Under the pieces are notes generated by a model. That model was not told the origin of the DNA. It worked only from the letters and a program-made list of their open reading frames with translations, and made no database searches. The translations under genes were made by a program, and so were the position numbers. Below are positions 25,547-34,147 of a stretch of DNA of 64,000 nt, piece by piece. The DNA is from CAXTSE01 sp964246985 (GTDB taxonomy: Bacteria; Actinomycetota; Actinomycetes; Actinomycetales; Microbacteriaceae). Within the stretch, counting starts at the first letter, position 1, and each line of letters starts with the position of its first letter. Location: positions 170,870 through 234,869 of the forward strand of contig CAXTSE010000004.1 in NCBI GenBank assembly GCA_964246985.1. Reading direction: 5' to 3'.

Positions 25547-25607
25547 CTGGTCCGCGGTGGTGATCTACCGAACATCTGAGTTTCGGTGCATTTCTACTGT
25601 TGACCAG
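25547..25607 (+). promoter_or_regulatory. Structured pnp leader
   Basis: The 247-bp leader before pnp contains a nested fold: CTGGTC (25547-25552) pairs with GACCAG (25602-25607), enclosing the hairpin ACCGAA (25567-25572) and TTCGGT (25582-25587). A leader hairpin is expected because PNPase controls its own mRNA after RNase III cleavage in several bacteria. A TATATC at 25652-25657 might be a separate -10 element. The rest of 25463-25709 shows no gene. Confidence 0.5.
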
Positions 25608-25709
25608 GCAGCGATCGTCTGAACGCCTTCCTGCCCGCTCCTGCTCTGTTGTATATCGCTGTGCCGTATGCACAGCAGCCAGCACCATCGACAGAAAGTG
25701 AGACACCTC

Positions 25710-27989
25710 GTGGAGGGTCCCGAAATCAAGTTCGCCGAAGCCGTCATCGACAACGGCAAGTACGGCAAGCGCGTCGTCCGGTTCGAAACCGGCCGGCTCG
25801 CACAGCAGGCACAGGGCGCGGTCGCCGCGTACCTGGACGAAGACACCATGATCCTGTCGGCCACCTCGGCCGGCAAGCACCCGCGTGACGGGTTCGACTT
25901 CTTCCCCCTCACGGTGGACGTCGAGGAGCGCTCGTACGCCGCCGGCAAGATCCCCGGCTCGTTCTTCCGTCGCGAGGGCCGCCCCTCGACCGAGGCGATC
26001 CTCGTCTGCCGTCTCATCGACCGTCCGCTGCGTCCGACCTTCGTCGAGGGCCTTCGCAACGAGGTCCAGATCGTCATCACGGTGCTCAGCATCGCGCCCG
26101 ACGAGTTCTACGACGCCCTGGCGATCAACGCGGCCAGCGCCTCGACCCAGATCTCGGGTCTGCCGTTCTACGGACCGGTCGCCGGCATCCGCATGGCTCT
26201 GATCAACGACCAGTGGGTCGCGTTCCCCAAGCACAGCCAGCTCGCGGAGGCCGTCTTCGACCTCACCGTCGCCGGTCGCCTCGTCACCGACGCCGACGGC
26301 GTCGAGGATGTCGCGATCATGATGGTCGAGGCCGAGGCGACCGAGGGCAGCTGGGAGCTGATCCGAGCCGGCGCCACGAAGCCCGACGAGGCTGTCGTGT
26401 CGCAGGGTCTCGAGGCGGCCAAGCCGTTCCTCGCCCAGCTCGCGAAGGCCCAGCAGGAGCTGGCCGCGCAGTCGGCGAAGGAGATCAAGGAGTTCCCGCT
26501 CTTCCCGCCGTACTCCGACGCCGCCTACAACGCGGTCGCCGAGATCGCGTACGACGAGCTCAAGGGCGTGTACCAGATCGCCGACAAGATCGAGCGCCAG
26601 AACGCCGACGACGCCCTCAAGGAGCGCGTCAAGCAGACGATCAACGCCAAGGTCGACGCCGGCGAGCTCGGTGGCGAGGTGCCTCCGATGGTCAGCGCCG
26701 CCTACAAGTCGGTCTCGAAGAAGATCATGCGCACCCGCGTCCTCACCGAGGGCATCCGTATCGACGGCCGCGGCCTGAGCGACATCCGCGCGCTCGACGC
26801 CGAGGTGCAGGTCATCCCGCGCGTCCACGGCTCGGCCATCTTCCAGCGCGGTGAGACCCAGATCCTGGGCGTCACCACGCTCAACATGCTGAAGATGGAG
26901 CAGCAGATCGACTCGCTGAACCCCGTCACCAAGAAGCGCTACCTGCACCACTACAACTTCCCGCCGTACTCGACCGGTGAGACCGGCCGCGTCGGATCGC
27001 CGAAGCGTCGCGAGATCGGGCACGGCTTCCTGGCTGAGCGCGCGCTCGTGCCGGTGCTGCCGCCCCGCGAGGAGTTCCCCTACGCGATCCGCCAGGTGTC
27101 CGAGGCTCTCGGCTCCAACGGATCGACGTCGATGGGCTCGGTCTGCGCCTCGACCCTGTCGCTGCTCAACGCCGGTGTGCCGCTGCGCGCCCCGGTCGCC
27201 GGCATCGCGATGGGCCTCATCTCGGACGAGGTCGACGGCGAGACGCGCTACGCGGCTCTCACCGACATCCTCGGTGCCGAGGACGCCCTCGGTGACATGG
27301 ACTTCAAGGTCGCCGGCACGTCCGACTTCGTGACCGCGATCCAGCTCGACACCAAGCTGGCCGGTCTGCCGTCGTCGGTGCTCAACGGAGCCCTGAAGCA
27401 GGCCAAGGAGGCTCGCACGGCGATCCTCGCGGTCATCAACCAGGCGATCGACGGACCGGATGAGATGGCCCCGACCGCGCCTCGCGTGATCTCGGTCAAC
27501 ATCCCGACCGACAAGATCGGCGAGCTGATCGGCCCGAAGGGCAAGACGATCAACGCCATCCAGGACGAGACCGGCGCCGACATCTCGATCGAGGAGGACG
27601 GCACCGTGTACATCGGCGCCGTCGACGGTCCCTCGGCCGAGGCCGCGCGCGCCCAGGTGCTCGCGATCGGCAACCCGATCAACCCGGAGGTGGGCGAGCG
27701 GTTCCTCGGAACCGTCGTCAAGCTGGCCACGTTCGGCGCGTTCGTGTCGCTCATGCCCGGCAAGGACGGCCTCATGCACATCAGCGAGGTGCGCAAGCTC
27801 GCCGGTGGCAAGCGCGTCGAGAACGTCGAGGACGTGCTCAGCGTCGGACAGAAGATCCAGGTCGAGATCACCAAGATGGACGACCGCGGCAAGCTGTCGC
27901 TCGCTCCGGTGGTCGACGAGACCGAGTCCGGCGACACCGACAGCTCTGCTGCCGCGTCGGACGGCCCCGAGGCTCCGGCCGAAGGCTAG
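25710..27989 (+). CDS. pnp: Polyribonucleotide nucleotidyltransferase (PNPase)
   Basis: A 759-residue phosphorolytic 3'-to-5' exoribonuclease, part of RNA decay; in actinobacteria the family also includes guanosine pentaphosphate synthetase I activity. Two RNase PH domains are visible (about 10-150 and 345-560), joined by a helical region, then a KH domain with IGPKGKTINAIQDETGADISIEEDG and an S1 domain starting FLGTVVKLATFGAFVSLMPG. The start is GTG 25710 (VEGPEIKFAEAVIDNG), the form usual for the family. A 30-residue acidic, Ser-rich tail follows S1. It has a structured leader and a strong terminator. Confidence 0.97.
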   Translation: MEGPEIKFAEAVIDNGKYGKRVVRFETGRLAQQAQGAVAAYLDEDTMILSATSAGKHPRDGFDFFPLTVDVEERSYAAGKIPGSFFRREGRPSTEAILVCRLIDRPLRPTFVEGLRNEVQIVITVLSIAPDEFYDALAINAASASTQISGLPFYGPVAGIRMALINDQWVAFPKHSQLAEAVFDLTVAGRLVTDADGVEDVAIMMVEAEATEGSWELIRAGATKPDEAVVSQGLEAAKPFLAQLAKAQQELAAQSAKEIKEFPLFPPYSDAAYNAVAEIAYDELKGVYQIADKIERQNADDALKERVKQTINAKVDAGELGGEVPPMVSAAYKSVSKKIMRTRVLTEGIRIDGRGLSDIRALDAEVQVIPRVHGSAIFQRGETQILGVTTLNMLKMEQQIDSLNPVTKKRYLHHYNFPPYSTGETGRVGSPKRREIGHGFLAERALVPVLPPREEFPYAIRQVSEALGSNGSTSMGSVCASTLSLLNAGVPLRAPVAGIAMGLISDEVDGETRYAALTDILGAEDALGDMDFKVAGTSDFVTAIQLDTKLAGLPSSVLNGALKQAKEARTAILAVINQAIDGPDEMAPTAPRVISVNIPTDKIGELIGPKGKTINAIQDETGADISIEEDGTVYIGAVDGPSAEAARAQVLAIGNPINPEVGERFLGTVVKLATFGAFVSLMPGKDGLMHISEVRKLAGGKRVENVEDVLSVGQKIQVEITKMDDRGKLSLAPVVDETESGDTDSSAAASDGPEAPAEG

Positions 27990-28010
27990 ACGCAGTCTGC
28001 AGCTGCCCGT

Positions 28011-28043
28011 CCCGCCCCGCCTCTCCAGGCAGGGCGGGGCGGG
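28011..28043 (+). terminator. Strong hairpin terminator after pnp
   Basis: CCCGCCCCGCC (28011-28021) pairs perfectly with GGCGGGGCGGG (28033-28043) over an 11-nt loop, 22 bp after the pnp stop. There is no T-tract, as is common in high-GC actinobacteria. It may also serve the convergent gene that ends at 28061. Confidence 0.8.
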
Positions 28044-28060
28044 CATCCGTCGTCTCGGCG

Positions 28061-28405
28061 TCAGGGGTACGGGACCGGGATCTCCTCGATGGGCGCGCCC
28101 AGCAGGACGAAGCACGCGACGGCGGTCGCCCCGAGCAGCATGAGTCCCACCGCCCGCACGCGCCTCTGCGTCGGCCGCCCCGATGTGCGGACGACCGCCA
28201 CGACGTAGCCGGCGAGCGCGGCGGCCAGCGCGACGGTCCCGATGATCGCGGCCAGGCTGAAGGTGCCGTCGGCGCAGAAGCCGTACGGGCGACCGTCCTT
28301 CTCGCCATCGACGCAGATCGCCCAGTCCCGCCTCGCCAGCCACAGCCCGATGATCGCCGCGGCGACCAGCCCGGCTGCACCGACGATCCATCGCCTGCGA
28401 GTCAT
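28061..28405 (-). CDS. Small membrane protein, unknown
   Basis: A 114-residue protein with three hydrophobic segments: one directly at the N-terminus (WIVGAAGLVAAAIIGLWLA), one after a Cys-containing loop (ICVDGEKDGRPYGFCADGTF) and one near the C-terminus. The two loop Cys residues lie outside or in the periplasm and could form a disulfide. It is convergent with pnp and shares its terminator. I recognise no family. Confidence 0.7.
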   Translation of the reverse strand: MTRRRWIVGAAGLVAAAIIGLWLARRDWAICVDGEKDGRPYGFCADGTFSLAAIIGTVALAAALAGYVVAVVRTSGRPTQRRVRAVGLMLLGATAVACFVLLGAPIEEIPVPYP

Positions 28406-28452
28406 GTGCGCCTCCTGCCACGTCCCTCACCTACTGAGACGCGTCAGGCGCG

Positions 28453-28989
28453 CTATTCGTTGGGTGTCTCGCTCGTCGCGGTCAGCTGAGCACGCCCGAT
28501 GATGTGCTCGCGGAAAGTGAAGCCGAGCACTGCGGGAGTCGATCCGGGCTCGATCTCGAGCTCGGCGACGTCGAGGGCGCTCACCGTGAAGACGTAGCGA
28601 TGCGGTCCGTGCCCGGCCGGCGGAGCGGCTCCGAGGAAGCGCTCGAGACGCGCCTCGTTGGGGAGCGTGATCGCGCCCTCGGGGAGCAGCCCCGCATCCG
28701 GATCGCCGGCGTTCGCGGGCAGGGACGTCACGTCGGCGGGGAGGCCGAACACCGCCCAGTGCCAGAACCCGCTGCCGGTCGGGGCGTCGGGGTCGTAGCA
28801 GGTGAGCGCGAAGCTGCGGGTGCCCTCGGGGGCGCCCGACCAGCTGAGGGCGGGGGAGCGGTCGTCACCGCCGGCTCCGAAGATGCCGGATCGGGCGGAC
28901 GACGGCAGGACACCTCCCTCCGCGACATCGGTGCTGGTGAGCTCGAAGCTCGGGACGACAGGGAGATTCCAGTTCGGATCGTTGGCCAT
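28453..28989 (-). CDS. YbhB/YbcL family Raf-kinase-inhibitor-like protein
   Basis: A 178-residue PEBP-fold protein. The anion-binding pocket residues lie in SPALSWSGAPEGTRSFALTCYDPDAPTGSGFWHWAVFGLP and in GPHRYVFTVSALD. Bacterial members have no firmly established function; some bind small anions or affect kinases. Length and motif order are normal. The gene is divergent from the DUF1684 gene, with 61 bp between the starts. Confidence 0.92.
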   Translation of the reverse strand: MANDPNWNLPVVPSFELTSTDVAEGGVLPSSARSGIFGAGGDDRSPALSWSGAPEGTRSFALTCYDPDAPTGSGFWHWAVFGLPADVTSLPANAGDPDAGLLPEGAITLPNEARLERFLGAAPPAGHGPHRYVFTVSALDVAELEIEPGSTPAVLGFTFREHIIGRAQLTATSETPNE

Positions 28990-29050
28990 GTCGTCACGCT
29001 ACGCCCGCGAGCCTGGAATGGAGCTCGGTGGGCGGTGGTTGACTGGTGAT

Positions 29051-29905
29051 GTGACCGAGACCGCGACCGCATCCCAGACTCCCGCAGCACCTCAGACGCC
29101 GGCAGAGCAGTACGACTACTTCCACTCGCGTCGCGAGCTGGCGGTCGTGCAGCCCCTCGGCAGCCTGGCGCTCGTCAACACGCAGGTGATCGACTCCGAG
29201 CAGACCATCTGGGGCGTGCCCGGTCGCTGGGCGCCGCTCGAGGCGGGGCAGTCGGGGCTGACGGTCATCGCGACGGCCGCCGACGGCATCCGCGTCGACG
29301 GCGAGCTCGTCGACGGCGAAGCTGTCGTACGCGGGAAGGACGACGCGAACCCGAGCGAGATCGTCTTCAGCGACACCGTGAAGGGCTTCGTCATTGCGCA
29401 GGAGGGCGGCAACTACGCGCTCCGGGTCTGGGATGCGCAGTCGGAGGGGATCGACAACTTCGGCGGGATCGACGCGTTCGCGTACGACCCGTCCTGGGTC
29501 GTGACAGCGGCGTGGAGCGAGAACCCCGAGGGCACGACGGTCGGCTTCGAGCACCTCAAGGACGACGGCAAGACGCGCGAGGAGGTCGTCCCCGGTCGCA
29601 TCACATTCGAGCGCGACGGCGCCGAGTACGACCTGGCCGCGTTCAAGGCAGGCCGCGCCCTGCAGCTGGTCTTCGCCGATGCCACCAACGGCGACAGCAC
29701 CTACAGCGTCGGCCGGTTCCTGTTCGTGGCACCGAACGCCGATGGCACCATCACCCTCGACTTCAACCGTGCCGTGCTGCCTCCGTGCGCCTTCAGCTAC
29801 GCCTTCAACTGCCCGCTCCCGCCGAAGCAGAACCGATTCCCGTTCGCCGTCGAGGCGGGCGAGAAGAACGTCCTGGCCAAGGACGGCTCGCTCCTGCACG
29901 GATAG
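29051..29905 (+). CDS. DUF1684 family protein
   Basis: A 284-residue cytoplasmic protein. The C-terminal part shows the DUF1684 signature: FADATNGDSTYSVGRFLFV, ITLDFNRAVLPPCAFSYAFNCPLPPKQNRFPFAVEAGEK. The function of the family is not known; the conserved N-R-A-x-x-P-P-C-A-F block looks like a binding or catalytic site. I chose the GTG at 29051 (VTETATASQ); an ATG at 29018 is the alternative. It is followed 6 bp later by a GNAT acetyltransferase gene, probably in the same transcript. Confidence 0.87.
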   Translation: MTETATASQTPAAPQTPAEQYDYFHSRRELAVVQPLGSLALVNTQVIDSEQTIWGVPGRWAPLEAGQSGLTVIATAADGIRVDGELVDGEAVVRGKDDANPSEIVFSDTVKGFVIAQEGGNYALRVWDAQSEGIDNFGGIDAFAYDPSWVVTAAWSENPEGTTVGFEHLKDDGKTREEVVPGRITFERDGAEYDLAAFKAGRALQLVFADATNGDSTYSVGRFLFVAPNADGTITLDFNRAVLPPCAFSYAFNCPLPPKQNRFPFAVEAGEKNVLAKDGSLLHG

Positions 29906-29911
29906 ACCCGC

Positions 29912-30457
29912 ATGGAATCACGCGCGTTCTCCCTCCACCACCCCGTCGACGACGACTGGGAACGACTGCGCGACCTGCGCATCCGCGCCATCGAGGACAC
30001 CCCGATGGCCTTCCTCGAGAGCCTCGACACCGTCCGAGCCCTCGGCGAGGAGGACTGGCGCGAGCGGGCCCGTCGCAACCTGCGGCCCGAGAGCGCGCAG
30101 TTCGTCGCCGTCGACGACGACGGGCGGTGGATCGGGAGCCTGGTCTGCTTCGTCTCGCAGGGGCTTCCGTTGTACGTCGGTCGCGCCGAGGGGGACGCGC
30201 CTCGCGCGAACATCGTGGGAGTGTTCGTCGACCCCGGATGGCGGGGAGGCGCGGGCGTGACCGACGCGCTGCTCGACGCCGCATCCGACTGGGCCCGCGA
30301 TGCGCACGGGCTGACCTCCGTCCACCTGCACGTCAGCGAGGCGAACCCGCGCGCGCAACGCGCCTACGAGAAGCGGGGCTTCGTGCCGACCGGGGTGCGC
30401 GAGCGCATCCCCGATGATCCGTCCGGGCTGGATGTGGAGATGGTCAGAACCCTCTGA
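29912..30457 (+). CDS. GNAT family N-acetyltransferase
   Basis: A 181-residue acetyltransferase. The acetyl-CoA-binding motif A is seen in IVGVFVDPGWRGGAGVTDALLDAA, and motif B in VHLHVSEANPRAQRAYEKRGFVPTGVRER. The family transfers an acetyl group from acetyl-CoA to an amine on a small molecule or protein; the substrate is not evident. The ATG at 29912 lies 6 bp after the DUF1684 stop, suggesting coupling. Confidence 0.9.
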   Translation: MESRAFSLHHPVDDDWERLRDLRIRAIEDTPMAFLESLDTVRALGEEDWRERARRNLRPESAQFVAVDDDGRWIGSLVCFVSQGLPLYVGRAEGDAPRANIVGVFVDPGWRGGAGVTDALLDAASDWARDAHGLTSVHLHVSEANPRAQRAYEKRGFVPTGVRERIPDDPSGLDVEMVRTL

Positions 30458-30544
30458 GTCTGCGCGGCCGGGGGCTACGCTGAGGGCACCCCTGAGCGCC
30501 GATGACGACCTGGCGGCGCTCGATCGACGACGATCGGAGGCGCG

Positions 30545-31822
30545 GTGTCCACGAGCCCGTGGTCGGCGGCACCCGTCGAGGCCCGACGCGGTCTCCGCGA
30601 CGCGCACGACGCGGTGGTCGGCGAGCGCACCGCGACCTCCGGGGTGCGTCGTCTGGTGCTCGAGTCGTGGCAGCGGTCGCTCGAGTTCCACGTCGATCCC
30701 GACCGCCTGCTGCCGACGCTCGACCTCACCGAGGAGGAGCTGCGCGAGTACCGCCGATCGCATCCGCTCAGCCTGGTGCTGCCGACCATCCATCGCCTCC
30801 TGATCCGCCACACCTTCGACTCGGGACTGATCGTCGCCGTGGGCGACCAGGCCGGACGCCTCCTCTGGATCGACGGCGACCGCACCCTGCGTCACCGGGC
30901 GGAGGGGATGCTGTTCGTCGAGGGCGCCGACTGGTCGGAGCGGTCGGCCGGCACGAGCGCACCGGGCACGGCGCTCGCGCTCGACCACGGCATCCAGATC
31001 ACCCAGGCCGAGCACTTCGGCCGCGTCGCCCACCCCTGGAGCTGCACGGCGGTGCCCGTGCACGATCCGCTGACGGGCGGCATCCTCGGCGTCATCGACA
31101 TCACCGGAGGCGACGAGGCGGTCTCACCGGCGACCCTGCCGCTCATGGAGGCGGCGGTTGCCGCGGTGGAGGCCGAGCTGCGCATCCAGAGCCTCGACGC
31201 GGCGCTCGTGCCCGGGCCGCGACCTCGGTCGACCCCGATGCGCCCGGTGCTGCAGGTGCTCGGCCGCGACGAGGGCCTGCTCGAGCACGGCCGCGAACGC
31301 GACGAGCTCAGCCTGCGGCACTCCGAGATCCTGACCCTGCTCGCCTGGCATCGCGGTGGGCTGAGCGCCGCGCGTCTCGCGGAGCTGCTCTACGGACGGG
31401 CCGACGCCGTCATGACGCTGCGGGCCGAGATGGTGCGGCTGCGGAGGTCCCTGCCCGACGGGCTCGCCCCGGAATCGAAGCCGTACCGCCTGCCGCACCC
31501 CCTCGAGCTCGACGCCCACCGCGTCCTCGGGTTCCTCGGGCGCGGCGCGCACAAGGTCGCGCTCGGCGCGTACAGCGGGCCGGTGCTGCCGCGCTCCGAC
31601 GCCCCCGGCATCGTCGCGATCCGCGACGAGCTGCAGACCGCCCTGCGCGGCGCCATGCTGACGGATGCGTCGGCCGACACGCTGCTCGAGTACGCGCGCA
31701 CCGATGAGGCCGCCTTCGACCTCGAGGTGTGGACCGCCGCGCTGCGGATGCTGCCCGCGCGGTCTCCGAAACGCGCGTCCGTGGTGTCGCGCATCGAGCG
31801 GATCCAGGCCGAGCTGCGCTAG
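30545..31822 (+). CDS. GAF-domain transcriptional regulator of the aldehyde dehydrogenase gene
   Basis: A 425-residue protein in the AcoR style but without an AAA+ domain. After an N-terminal helical part (SWQRSLEFHVDP), a GAF domain spans about 80-215 (DQAGRLLWIDGD, then GTSAPGTALALDHGIQI and AVPVHDPLTGGILGVIDITGG). The C-terminal third has a winged-helix-like segment (LSLRHSEILTLLAWHRGGLSAARLAELLY). It lies 99 bp upstream of the aldehyde dehydrogenase gene on the same strand, so it very likely senses a small ligand and controls that gene. This arrangement is common in actinobacteria for ethanol or acetaldehyde oxidation. Confidence 0.85.
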   Translation: MSTSPWSAAPVEARRGLRDAHDAVVGERTATSGVRRLVLESWQRSLEFHVDPDRLLPTLDLTEEELREYRRSHPLSLVLPTIHRLLIRHTFDSGLIVAVGDQAGRLLWIDGDRTLRHRAEGMLFVEGADWSERSAGTSAPGTALALDHGIQITQAEHFGRVAHPWSCTAVPVHDPLTGGILGVIDITGGDEAVSPATLPLMEAAVAAVEAELRIQSLDAALVPGPRPRSTPMRPVLQVLGRDEGLLEHGRERDELSLRHSEILTLLAWHRGGLSAARLAELLYGRADAVMTLRAEMVRLRRSLPDGLAPESKPYRLPHPLELDAHRVLGFLGRGAHKVALGAYSGPVLPRSDAPGIVAIRDELQTALRGAMLTDASADTLLEYARTDEAAFDLEVWTAALRMLPARSPKRASVVSRIERIQAELR

Positions 31823-31921
31823 GCGCAACATCTCGCAACGTCGTCGCAACCCCCGCGTCCGTACCGTCGTCTGCGACGGCCGCACCCCTGGCCGTCCCTG
31901 ACAACGACGTCGAGGAGCGAC

Positions 31922-33445
31922 ATGACCGTCTACGCAGCACCCGGAACACCCGATGCGAAGGTCACCTTCAAATCCCGCTACGAGCACTGGATCGGCGGTG
32001 AGTGGGTGAAGCCCGTCAAGGGCGAGTACTTCGAGGACATCTCGCCGGTGACAGGCAAGCCGTTCGCCGAGGTCGCTCGGGGCACCGCCGAGGACATCGA
32101 CGCGGCCCTCGACGCCGCGCACAAGGCGGCCCCGGCCTGGGGCAAGACGTCGACGACCGAACGGGCCGCCGTGCTCAACAGGATCGCCGACGTGATCGAG
32201 GCCAACCTCGAGCTGCTCGCCGTCGCCGAGACCTGGGACAACGGCAAGCCGATCCGCGAGCCCCTCAACGCGGACCTGCCGCTCGCGGCCGACCACTTCC
32301 GCTACTTCGCCTCGGTGATCAGGGCACAGGAGGGCCACTTCGCCGAGATGGACGGGGACATGACGGCCTACCACTACAAGGAGCCGCTGGGGGTGGTCGG
32401 CCAGATCATCCCGTGGAACTTCCCGATCCTCATGGCGGTCTGGAAGCTCGCACCTGCGCTGGCGGCGGGGAACGCGATCGTGCTGAAGCCGGCCGAGCAG
32501 ACGCCGGTGTCGATCCTCGTGCTGATGGAGCTGATCGGCGACATCCTGCCGCCCGGCGTCGTCAACATCGTCAACGGGTTCGGGGCGGAGGCCGGCAAGC
32601 CGCTGGCATCCAGCCCGCGCATCCGGAAGATCGCCTTCACCGGCGAGACCACCACGGGCCGGCTCATCCTGCAGTACGCATCGGCCAACATCATCCCGGC
32701 GACGCTCGAGCTGGGTGGCAAGAGCCCGAACCTGTTCTTCTCGGATGTGGCAGCCGAGAACGACGCCTTCTACGACAAGGCGCAGGAGGGCTTCGTGCTC
32801 TTCGCGTTCAATCAGGGCGAGGTCTGCACCTGCCCGAGCCGCGCTCTCATCCAGAAGCCGATCTACGACTCGTTCCTCGGCGACGCGATCGAGCGCACCA
32901 AGAAGGCCGTGCAGGGCAACCCGCTCGACACGGACACGCAGGTCGGAGCTCAGGCGTCCAACGACCAGCTGGAGAAGATCCTCAGCTACATCGACATCGG
33001 CAAGCAGGAGGGCGCGAAGCTCGCGCTCGGCGGGGAGCGGGTCGACCTCGGCGGGGATCTGACCGACGGCTACTACGTCGAGCCGACGATCTTCGAGGGT
33101 CACAACAAGATGCGGCTGTTCCAGGAGGAGATCTTCGGGCCCGTCGTCGCCGTGACCAGCTTCGACGACTACGACGACGGCATCGCGATCGCGAACGACA
33201 CCCTCTACGGTCTCGGGGCGGGGGTGTGGTCGCGCAACGGCAACGTCGCCTACCGGGCCGGACGTGACATCCAGGCCGGTCGGGTCTGGGTGAACAACTA
33301 CCACGCGTATCCCGCGGGCGCGGCGTTCGGCGGCTACAAGAGCTCGGGCATCGGCCGCGAGAACAACGCGCTCGCGCTCGACCACTACCAGCAGACGAAG
33401 AACCTGCTGGTGAGCTACTCGGAGAACAAGCTCGGCTTCTTCTGA
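31922..33445 (+). CDS. NAD-dependent aldehyde dehydrogenase (ExaC-like)
   Basis: A 507-residue aldehyde dehydrogenase. The general base is Glu263 in TLELGGKSPN and the nucleophile is Cys302 in NQGEVCTCPSR; Cys304 is a second nearby thiol. The catalytic Asn lies in IIPWNFPILM. It oxidises acetaldehyde or related aldehydes to acids with NAD. The match to ExaC/AcoD-type enzymes is supported by the neighbouring GAF regulator and DUF779 gene. GTCGAGGAGCG just before the ATG (31922) is a good ribosome site. Confidence 0.95.
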   Translation: MTVYAAPGTPDAKVTFKSRYEHWIGGEWVKPVKGEYFEDISPVTGKPFAEVARGTAEDIDAALDAAHKAAPAWGKTSTTERAAVLNRIADVIEANLELLAVAETWDNGKPIREPLNADLPLAADHFRYFASVIRAQEGHFAEMDGDMTAYHYKEPLGVVGQIIPWNFPILMAVWKLAPALAAGNAIVLKPAEQTPVSILVLMELIGDILPPGVVNIVNGFGAEAGKPLASSPRIRKIAFTGETTTGRLILQYASANIIPATLELGGKSPNLFFSDVAAENDAFYDKAQEGFVLFAFNQGEVCTCPSRALIQKPIYDSFLGDAIERTKKAVQGNPLDTDTQVGAQASNDQLEKILSYIDIGKQEGAKLALGGERVDLGGDLTDGYYVEPTIFEGHNKMRLFQEEIFGPVVAVTSFDDYDDGIAIANDTLYGLGAGVWSRNGNVAYRAGRDIQAGRVWVNNYHAYPAGAAFGGYKSSGIGRENNALALDHYQQTKNLLVSYSENKLGFF

Positions 33446-33453
33446 GCTATCTG

Positions 33454-33478
33454 GTGCGCCGCCGCCCCTGCGGCGCAC
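33454..33478 (+). terminator. Hairpin after the aldehyde dehydrogenase gene
   Basis: GTGCGCCGC (33454-33462) pairs perfectly with GCGGCGCAC (33470-33478) over a 7-nt loop, 8 bp after the stop codon. It is probably an intrinsic or partial terminator. Confidence 0.65.
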
Positions 33479-33481
33479 GTG

Positions 33482-33519
33482 CGCGGGGCGCGACCGAGCG
33501 CGGTCGCTCGCGCCCCGCG
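33482..33519. terminator. Second GC-rich hairpin
   Basis: CGCGGGGCGCGA (33482-33493) pairs perfectly with TCGCGCCCCGCG (33508-33519); the loop itself contains a short CCG/CGG stem. It follows the first hairpin by 3 bp. The remainder of 33520-33675 shows no gene, only the ribosome site AGGAGG (33665-33670) of the next gene. Confidence 0.6.
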
Positions 33520-33675
33520 TGCTCATGATCCGGTGGTCGGCTCCTCGCCTGGAGGGGCCGGCCACCGCACCTCGTCCCGTGAGTTGCGTTCGCAGCACGG
33601 TTGTCTGCCCCCGACACCCTGCCAGGGACGCAACTCGGGGGCGTACTATCCAGGCACCACCCACAGGAGGTCACC

Positions 33676-34098
33676 ATGTCGACGATGACAGTGCTGGATG
33701 CCGCGCCCGCGATCGAGGGCGAGACGGTCTCGCGGGTCGCGCTCGCCCCGGAGTCCGTGGAGCTCTTGAGGATGCTGTGGGACAAGCACGGCCCCCTGAT
33801 GTTCCACCAGTCGGGCGGATGCTGCGACGGCAGCTCGCCGATGTGCTTCCCCGCCGGCGACTTCATGACGTCGGCAGCCGATGTGCTGCTCGGTCGCTTC
33901 GACATCGCCCCGGCGGGCGCCGAGCCGCAGCCCATCGAGTTCTGGATGTCGACCGAGCAGTTCGCCTACTGGAGCCACACCCACCTGACGATCGACGTCG
34001 TGAAGGGACGCGGCAGCGGCTTCTCGGTCGAGGCGCCGGAAGGGGTGCGCTTCATGATCCGCTCGCGCCTCATGGACTCGGCGACGCCCTTCGTCTGA
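33676..34098 (+). CDS. DUF779 family protein
   Basis: A 140-residue protein with the DUF779 signature: ELLRMLWDKHGPLMFHQSGGCCDGSSPMCFPAGDF, then DVLLGRF and a late FSVEAPEGVRFMIRSR. The clustered Cys residues (GGCCDG, PMC) may bind a metal. DUF779 genes are found beside aldehyde dehydrogenases across bacteria; some studies treat them as needed for that enzyme's activity, but the mechanism is unknown. An ideal AGGAGG lies 5 nt before the ATG at 33676. Confidence 0.92.
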   Translation: MSTMTVLDAAPAIEGETVSRVALAPESVELLRMLWDKHGPLMFHQSGGCCDGSSPMCFPAGDFMTSAADVLLGRFDIAPAGAEPQPIEFWMSTEQFAYWSHTHLTIDVVKGRGSGFSVEAPEGVRFMIRSRLMDSATPFV

Positions 34099-34147
34099 TC
34101 GGGCGCGCCGCCGACCGACGCGTGCGACACCGGGGGACACTGGGGGA

